From Pomphorhynchus laevis (taxonomy: Eukaryota; Acanthocephala; Palaeacanthocephala; Echinorhynchida; Pomphorhynchidae): a DNA stretch of 64,000 nt. Positions 59,329 to 64,000 of the stretch are shown one piece after another (positions within the stretch are counted from its first letter, which is position 1; each line of letters opens with the position of its first letter). The position numbers and the translations under genes were made by a program. The notes beneath the pieces are model-generated. The model was not told where the DNA came from and searched no databases. It saw only the letters and a program-made list of their open reading frames with translations. Where the stretch lies: NCBI GenBank assembly GCA_012934845.2, contig WNNJ02003035.1, positions 62,001 through 126,000 on the forward strand. Direction: 5' to 3'.

Positions 59329-60099
59329 ATGATCAGTACATATACCGCGTCGATGAACGATTACGACACAATATTGAAGATTGAAGATGATTTTAACGGA
59401 TGGGATCCTAATTCGTTTGATATTCCATTCAATTATAAACAATTTGTGAATAGGGTCTTGATACCACGTGGATTGATAGACGAGCAGGTACAACGAATAG
59501 CTGGTCAGATATTCTATGACTACACGTACAGCAATAGTGTTAACAACACTTCATGCGATACAACATCAAACGACCTGAATGTAAATGGGTCACCGTCTCA
59601 CTCTAGTTGTCATCGAAGCCGATTGCAATTGGTATGTATTTTGAAAGGCGCTTCAATATTCTTCCATCAACTGTTTGATGAGTTACAGCAAATAAAGCGA
59701 TCCCATTTACGGACCGTATTGCCATCTCAATATTTAGAAATAAGTTTACATTATCTACGCACAAGGAGTTATCGTGGAACTATTAGTATTGGTACAGTAG
59801 AAATGAACTTGGATAATATATTTAAAGAATTGGATCCGTCACAACCAATCCTCTTAGTCGAAGATATTATTGATACTGGCCGAACGCTGTCCAATCTGTT
59901 AAGTCAATTCAATAAATTTTCAAAGAAAATTAAAATCGTTAGCCTGTGCAAGAAGAGACTGAGAAAATCTCCAGAGCATGATATCCAGCCTAATTACTGT
60001 TGTTTCAGCATACCAGATAGATACATTATAGGCTATGGGTTCGATATCGACGATCGATTTCGAGATATGGATCATATCTGCACGACTACCAAGGAATAA
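59329..60099 (+). CDS. Hypoxanthine phosphoribosyltransferase-like protein, intronless ORF
   Basis: 256 codons. HPRT enzymes transfer the phosphoribosyl group of PRPP to hypoxanthine or guanine in cytosolic purine salvage. Seen here: IEDDFNGWD near residue 18, LIPRGLI (about 44-50), the PPi-loop equivalent LKGA (105-108; the family has LKGG), the flexible-loop pair SY (147-148), the PRPP-binding motif VEDIIDTGRTL (177-187), then CKKR, DRYIIGYGFDIDDRFRDM and DHIC. Human HPRT is 218 residues. The extra length is an Asn/Ser-rich insert around residues 66-97 plus a longer N-terminus. The DKFVVGYALDYNEYFRDL region of typical enzymes is changed (DR, GFDID). An AG at 59,321-59,322 (TTTTCAG) just before the ATG suggests a 5' UTR intron. 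It could be a divergent active HPRT, a PRTFDC1-like paralogue or a retrocopy. Confidence 0.9.
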   Translation: MISTYTASMNDYDTILKIEDDFNGWDPNSFDIPFNYKQFVNRVLIPRGLIDEQVQRIAGQIFYDYTYSNSVNNTSCDTTSNDLNVNGSPSHSSCHRSRLQLVCILKGASIFFHQLFDELQQIKRSHLRTVLPSQYLEISLHYLRTRSYRGTISIGTVEMNLDNIFKELDPSQPILLVEDIIDTGRTLSNLLSQFNKFSKKIKIVSLCKKRLRKSPEHDIQPNYCCFSIPDRYIIGYGFDIDDRFRDMDHICTTTKE

Positions 60100-60354
60100 G
60101 CTCTACTACCTTTGTGTATCTATTTGTATTGCTTTATATTTCTAACACATAAATTGTTTTCCACAATTTTCAATTGTAAATTTTTAGCATAATCATCATT
60201 TACATTAGCCACCAACATAATTTACCGTTAACAATATATTATAGTAGCCGTTTGGTTTTGAAAATTGTAAAGTTAAGGAATACACAGTTATCGATTTAAT
60301 CGCTTGAAAGTTAAAACTCAAAAAAGGTTGAAAAAATATTATAATTTAAATATT

Positions 60355-60536
60355 AAATAAGCTAACTGAGTCTACGTATTTTATATTGCAAATTAAAAAT
60401 AATACAAAATAAAAGTTAAATAGTTAAATAATAAAAAATTAATAATAAATAATTGTTATAAGATTTTATATAATTTATATCAAGATGAATTATAAACTGA
60501 AATTTATAAATAAAAATCAATTTTTATGAATTAACT
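60355..60536 (-). repeat. AT-rich tail of the structured repeat
   Basis: Shared with 4,018-4,535 and 38,690-38,880; ends with GCTAACTGAGTCTACGTA. Confidence 0.65.
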
Positions 60537-60721
60537 AATAAATAACAGACGTTGTATCAGAATAAGAATTAGAGGTCATCAGGAGGAACTGCTATGGTAT
60601 CAGGTTTCGGCCCCTAACTCCTCTACCCAACATAGCAGCGGGGCCAAATACATGCTAATGATGTATTTCCTCTGATAAAACTATCTAGTATCTTATTCTA
60701 ATACAAAGTATATTATTTATT
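60537..60721 (-). repeat. Structured repeat with terminal inverted repeats, copy 3
   Basis: Best preserved copy. Minus-strand terminal repeats AATAAATAATATAC and (complement) AATAAATAACAGAC enclose an outer helix (TTATCAGAGGAA with TTCCTCCTGATGA), a perfect 8-bp hairpin (AAATACAT/ATGTATTT) and an 8-bp stem CTGCTATG/CATAGCAG. It follows directly on the C-terminal part of an RYIDD RT fragment (60,740-61,015), which suggests it is that element's 3' region. Confidence 0.75.
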
Positions 60722-60739
60722 ATCCATCCATAAAACTTT

Positions 60740-61145
60740 TCCGCTAATGATTTCAAATCTGTTTTTTATATTATTGTGTTGATTTATATATTTTACTATT
60801 TTCTGCTTGATGTTATTTTTATAGTAACCTAGTTTAAAATATGTATCTATTAAATTATTTAAATGATTTTGAAGAAAGTCAATATCATTACATATTGTTG
60901 CATTCTTAAAATTTCATTATTTAATGTATTATATTTTATATTATATGGTATGCATGAATGCTCATGCAAAAAATATATTTACAAATTTAAATATGTCATC
61001 TTTACGATATAAATTAATAATCGTTTTAATATATTTTAATGTGATGTTGATTTATATATTTTACTATTTTCTGCTTGATGTTATTTTTATAGTAACCTAG
61101 TTTAAAATATGTATCTATTAAATTATTTAAATGATTTTTGAGGAA
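60740..61145 (-). mobile_element. RYIDD-type RT fragment, unit 4 with duplicated C-terminus
   Basis: HEHSCIPYNIKYNTLNNEIL (about 60,910-60,970) is followed by NNLIDTYFKLGYYKNN and a lysine-rich end. The last 110 bp (60,775-60,885) occur again at 61,030-61,140, a second tandem unit. Confidence 0.6.
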
Positions 61146-61820
61146 AAATCAATAGTAAATAAATTTATTTACATATTTAGATCTAATAAGAATTAATTTG
61201 ACCGCGCCATCTTTCGACACTGGGCCATAAAAATATACATATAGAGATAGTACGTGAAAAGAGGAACAAGCCAAACAAATATGGAAAGATAATAGCAATT
61301 TAATAAAAAATTATAATTTGAATTAATAAATTCAAATTGTAGTCAAAATAATATTGTTATATATGGATCATTTGTTATTAATAATAATTGATAGTATTAA
61401 TTAAAAGGTGGATCATTTGCTCCGGTTATTTGCTATTCTTCTGGAGAAACATAACATTTTGCGAATAGTACATGTATCTTGAATAGTATATGACCGCGAA
61501 CAGTATATTGCAGTCATTATCACGACGCTCTTTATTGAAAACAATAATGAACTATAATGACTGCATCATAAGGATCCAATGTAGAATGATGTCATGAGAA
61601 TGGCGTATTGACATCAGAATTATGACGTATTTATTTAGACTTTATCATTTCAATTTTTTATGCCAATTTGCGGGTACTTTTTGCGTATTATGAATAAAAC
61701 ATTATTAGAAAGTAGGAGCATTTATTAACATTTATTATTTTGGTCTATCACTATAATATTATAATAATATATTATAAATTATTTTATAATATAATAGTAT
61801 TATATTATTACTATTATATA
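61146..61820. other. Gene-free stretch
   Basis: AT-rich with a palindromic TTTGAATTAATAAATTCAAA near 61,316. No gene seen. Confidence 0.5.
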
Positions 61821-61821
61821 G

Positions 61822-61985
61822 TATTATCTTCACGCCGTAACTTCACTTATAGCGAAAGCATTCGTTCAATTCGGACGAGGGTTGGTATTACCCTTGCCAA
61901 AATGTCCTCTGCCTGCATTAGGGAAGATCGATCGGCGAGAGGTCACCCAGTTAGACATTATAGTGCTTAAGAAGATTTTGAAGCA
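61822..61985 (+). mobile_element. 3'-end fragment of the zinc/endonuclease-like RT family
   Basis: Encodes YSESIRSIRTRVGITLAKMS, SACIRE and RSARGHPV, aligning with SDIIRKFRTTIGFKLAKMAS, MCVRAARS at the C-terminus of the element at 43-46 kb. Confidence 0.7.
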
Positions 61986-62299
61986 TACGTTTTGTTTGGT
62001 TGAAATAAAGCCCATTTGCGGGAACCATTCTGTACTGCTTGGCAATAAATAATTAGTTTAAAAAATTATCTAGTATTATATAATTTATTTATTAAAAGCA
62101 CAAATTTATTTACAACACTAAACACATTTCAATGGTTTCCGTAAACGGAATGTCAATTTAGGTTAAACAAAAAATAACATTTTAGATATAGTGAAAGTCG
62201 CCATTGTCAATCCAGGATCAGGATGAAATAATGGCGATGGTTCAATGCATATTGACGCTCGTTATTAATTTTTTATCGTATACCTCACACATAATGATG

Positions 62300-62870
62300 T
62301 TGCTTTGGCTAAAGTGATATCTATGTGCTTCCGCAGGAGCTTTATGTTCACGCTGTAAGGGATCTGAGTACGTTCAGCTGAGTTGGCTTCTATCTAACTC
62401 AACTTTATGCAACAACTTACAGAGACCAGGAAGCTCGCCTGGATGTAGTATGTCAGGGACTATGCGGTAGCAGATTTTATCGAACGCTTTTCGACATATT
62501 TATCTTTAATAATAATGCTCAATTATACGCAACTTGACCGTCATTATCGACGTTCGAATATCACGAGCAACGTAAACTTGCTAAATATAGTGAGAGGGTG
62601 TCATTGGTAGAACATGTAAGATTTAAACCATTTGTCTACTCAACGTCCGTCGAAATCAACCTAAGAGCAAATCGTATGATCTTAACAATGGCTAAACTTA
62701 TGGCAAGGTCTTCCCCGCGCACGTAGCAGATTGTGCTATTGAGATCAAGCGACGGATAAGTGTTGAAGTAGCAAGGGCATCGTCTACTTGTTTACGATCG
62801 CCCCTTTCCAAGATGTATTGTGCAGTTATATGCCAGAATAACGCCGACCAGGATGACTGATGAGGAATTA
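62300..62870 (+). mobile_element. C-terminal fragment of the zinc/endonuclease-like RT family
   Basis: Reads YRDQEARLDVVCQGLCGSRF (about 62,420), LFDIFIFNNNA, FEYHEQRKLAKYSERVSL, FKPFVYS and, after a shift, RRISVEVARASSTCL. The order equals the C-terminus at 45.6-46.0 kb, including the ARLD motif. Upstream RT parts are absent. Confidence 0.75.
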
Positions 62871-62989
62871 CCAATAAATGACAGAATTTATTATTGTAGA
62901 ACAGTAACTTGTAAATTGAGATTGCTTCTACCCGTTGAAGACTCACTTTTTTAAGCAAAGAATATTTATCAGTTTTTCATGTATATATT

Positions 62990-63975
62990 AAACATTACAG
63001 CCCATTCAAGGGTAACGTCTCTTATTCGCTCTCGGGTATTTTCTCTCGATCATGTTTGTATGCAGATTACATGAAAATATGGCGGCCCATTCATTTATGT
63101 GAAGATGTTGATAATTTGCAAACTGACATAGATAATGTGGAGTTGTGGGCGGCGTCTAACAAGCTTGTGATAAATGTTTCTAAATGCAAACACATGCGTA
63201 TTATTAGTAATGCTCGCAAGCAACTAACATCAGCTTGTTACACATATAAGGGCTGTATTGTGGAAAGTGTCGATAGTTACAAAGATTTAGGAGTATGGGT
63301 TACCTCTAATTTATCAACCAAAAAGCACACTGATCAAGCTTGTGCCAACTCCAATAAAATGATAGGTATGATTCGACGCGCGTTTGTTCGCGTTAATCCG
63401 ACTGCTCTTCGGCCTCTGATTTTAGCACATGTATTGAGTAGACTTTTATATGCAGCTCCGGTTGTATACCCACGTACTGTGCATGAACATAAGAAATCAG
63501 AGAGGGTACTTCGCAGGGCAACAAAGCTAGCACCAACGTTGGCGTCGCTGCCTTATGAAGACAGACTGAGATCATTAGGACTTGAGACCGTCACATGGAC
63601 CCGTCGGTACATGGATATGTGCCTTGTTTGGCATTTATTCCAACGTCCTCATCACCCTCTTCGGAGTAGGGTTCAACTACGTTGTTCAAATGTTCTTCGC
63701 GGTCATTCTTTAACTATTCGAAGAAACAGAGTACAGAAATTGGGCGCGATGCAATTTGATAGAAGAATTGTTGAGCTGTGGAACAACCTTGATGCAGACA
63801 CCGTTGGATGCAGTTCACTTAGTGCTTTTAAAAGAAGACTACGAATGGATCAAGCAATGTTTCGTGTTGCATTTCCTTATTTTAATAACTAATTAATTTA
63901 TTTACGAACTTATTGTGAGCCAGCTATTTGAGCTAATGCTCGTATGTTGTTGAATGTATAATAATAAAACTTTGT
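62990..63975 (+). mobile_element. CR1-like LINE 3' half (5'-truncated)
   Basis: An open frame from about 63,000 to 63,892 starts inside the RT just before the catalytic box, which reads YADY instead of YADD. It continues DNLQTDIDNVELWA, SYKDLGVWV, PLILAHVLSRLLYAAPVVYP, SERVLRRATKLAPTL, RRYMDMCLVWHLF, VELWNNLDADTV and FKRRL. Related to family A (39-43 kb) but a distinct subfamily. The 3' UTR ends with TATAATAATAAAAC near 63,970. Confidence 0.85.
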
Positions 63976-64000
63976 TGATATTATTTTGCGACATATTTTT

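Noticed and set aside
60537-60721. Hammerhead ribozyme in the structured repeat (CTGATGA and GAAA are both present)
   Set aside because: CTGATGA pairs fully with TTATCAG in the outer helix, the other copies lack the core, and stem II would need a bulge next to the catalytic core.
1-64000. CRISPR arrays, rRNA genes and bacterial operon features
   Set aside because: None seen; introns and retroelement content show a eukaryotic nuclear sequence.

Overview
This is a strongly AT-rich piece of an animal nuclear genome. The evidence is GT-AG introns, two recognisable host genes and a heavy load of metazoan-type retroelements: CR1/Jockey-like and L2-like LINEs, Penelope-like elements (PLEs), Ty3/Gypsy relics and a restriction-endonuclease-type reverse transcriptase (RT). 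An HPRT-family gene is present, which argues against an insect; its N-terminus is somewhat schistosome-like. The phylum cannot be fixed from the window; a helminth, arachnid or other invertebrate would fit.

Layout. 1-5.8 kb: the last three exons of a Suv4-20 (KMT5B/C) histone methyltransferase, whose 5' part lies left of the window; its last intron carries two copies of a structured repeat and one palindromic insertion. 5.8-13.2 kb: mostly non-coding, with more palindromic insertions, a pyrimidine/purine mirror tract, one small unknown ORF, a hAT-like relic and a 129-bp tandem repeat. 13.25-17.9 kb: two nearly identical L2-like LINE copies. 17.9-22.2 kb: a decayed CR1-like LINE. 22.98-26.5 kb: an old broken Gypsy relic. 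26.5-33.5 kb: an I/Jockey-type LINE with a young Mag-type Gypsy element in its 5' leader. 33.86-35.78 kb: a chimeric LINE. 39.1-43.1 kb: an almost complete two-ORF CR1-like LINE. 43.15-46.04 kb: an RT element bounded by perfect 47-bp inverted repeats inside an (AAT)n duplication. 46-49.2 kb: LINE tails and a third L2-like copy. 50.4-52.7 kb: a second copy of the inverted-repeat RT family. 52.9-61.1 kb: tandem fragments of an RYIDD-type RT, interrupted by a CR1-like LINE and by a head-to-head Penelope pair, with the HPRT-like gene at 59.33-60.10 kb. 61.8-64 kb: two more fragments of the RT family and a LINE 3' half.

The host genes are unrelated to each other: Suv4-20 acts in chromatin and HPRT in purine salvage. 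The rest is a layered insertion record. The most promising leads are the inverted-repeat-bounded RT element with an (AAT)4 target duplication, the Penelope head-to-head compound with a 15-bp target duplication together with small palindromes that look like its minimal versions, and a structured repeat with compensatory base changes linked to the RYIDD RT.
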